From assembly GCA_963783235.1 (NCBI GenBank), contig CAWAMN010000001.1:2390542-2454541 (forward strand): a DNA stretch of 64,000 bases, written 5' to 3'. Shown here in pieces: positions 63,636-64,000 of this stretch (positions are counted from its first letter, which is position 1; every line of letters starts with the position of its first letter). The DNA comes from Thiohalomonas sp963783235 (GTDB lineage Bacteria; Pseudomonadota; Gammaproteobacteria; Thiohalomonadales; Thiohalomonadaceae). The notes beneath the pieces are model-generated. The model worked only from the letters and a program-made list of their open reading frames with translations, searched no databases and had not been told where the DNA came from. Both the position numbers and the translations under genes were made by a program.

Positions 63636-64000
63636 TCACGCCATGGGGCCGCTCCGCAACTCGGAGTGAGACTCCGCGGACCCGGAGGGCAGCTCCTCTT
63701 CCGGCGCCGATGACTTGAACAGTTGGGCAAGCGCAATCCCTGCCAATACGGCACTGCCCATGAAGAGCGAAGGGCGGTTGCGGGCAAAGTCGTTCGCCTG
63801 CTTGATGAAGTCATCCGGTGCTTCCCGAGGAGACGCTCTTGGAGAAGCGGTCGGGGTTAAGATCACCAGCCCATCAGCGTGTCGTTGGACAATGCATGGC
63901 CTCCTTTCAGGTGGGAGGCGGCCGAATGCATGGCCGACGCCCAGCGGTTGGCATAGCTGGCGAAGACCCGCCGCTGTTCATCCATGATTCCGTATCCGCT
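63636..64000 (-). CDS. Partial membrane-anchored protein cut by the window end
   Basis: Only the C-terminal part is in view. Starting from the edge the frame reads DEQRRVFASYANRWASAM, then resumes after at least two breaks (about 63875 and 63840) as APDDFIKQANDFARNRPSLFMGS and a hydrophobic AVLAGIALAQLF segment, ending in a Ser/Glu-rich tail. This matches proteins that commonly stand first in the cluster with the holin-like and DUF3618 genes; they carry a coiled-coil part followed by an amphipathic and a membrane segment. Function unknown. The N-terminus lies beyond the window. Confidence 0.5.

Overview
This window reads as chromosomal DNA of a GC-rich, aerobic, sulfur-oxidising proteobacterium, most likely a gammaproteobacterium. 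The reasons are a soxX-soxA pair, a complete aa3/caa3-type cytochrome oxidase cluster with haem A synthesis genes, a 180-kDa-type NAD-glutamate dehydrogenase, HDOD and TIGR04211-type SH3 proteins, and many c-di-GMP and histidine-kinase genes. No rRNA, tRNA, CRISPR array, prophage or intact insertion sequence was seen. The taxonomic guess is inference from gene content only.

Layout. 0-5.4 kb: a CocE-like hydrolase, SoxX and SoxA (periplasmic thiosulfate oxidation), a Gly/Tyr-rich exported protein, a TauE/SafE-type exporter and a hemerythrin. 5.4-11.8 kb: a Lon-related protease (frameshifted), a haem-c-motif GGDEF/EAL protein and an exported zinc metalloprotease. 11.9-22 kb: a glycerophosphodiesterase, a hybrid sensor kinase, an Ig-like exported protein, a lytic transglycosylase, Sel1/SH3, PRC-barrel and HDOD proteins, with short palindromic elements between them. 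22-28.8 kb: an hrpB remnant, a DEAD-box helicase, a Mug glycosylase, a DUF89 protein, a shortened VOC protein and a PAS kinase. 28.8-46 kb: nitrogen and carbon catabolism (two aminotransferases, hydroxyacid dehydrogenase, amidase, succinate-semialdehyde dehydrogenase, tartrate/isopropylmalate-type dehydrogenase, NAD-glutamate dehydrogenase) interrupted by a CHASE/PAS kinase. 46-56.7 kb: coxB-coxA-cox11-coxC-SURF1-Sco-like-ctaB, then two methyltransferases and ctaA. 57-64 kb: cytochrome b561/PepSY, a peroxiredoxin-glutaredoxin behind a likely OxyR site, a SulP transporter with a universal stress protein, and a DUF3618/holin-type envelope cluster cut by the window end.

How the parts fit. SoxXA would pass electrons from reduced sulfur to c-type cytochromes and on to the caa3-type oxidase encoded here. 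CtaB and CtaA make its haem A, and Cox11, SURF1 and the Sco-like protein assemble it. The GabT-like aminotransferase, semialdehyde dehydrogenase and NAD-glutamate dehydrogenase together could form a closed GABA-to-succinate route with 2-oxoglutarate regenerated.

Two cautions for the reader. First, at least ten genes are broken by single-base indels, mostly one extra base, and these are very dense after 59.6 kb. Sequence error is the simplest explanation, so these genes are annotated across the breaks. Second, three genes end exactly where a TA-flanked palindromic element begins, and a few genes (hrpB, an EAL protein, a VOC protein) are true deletion remnants.
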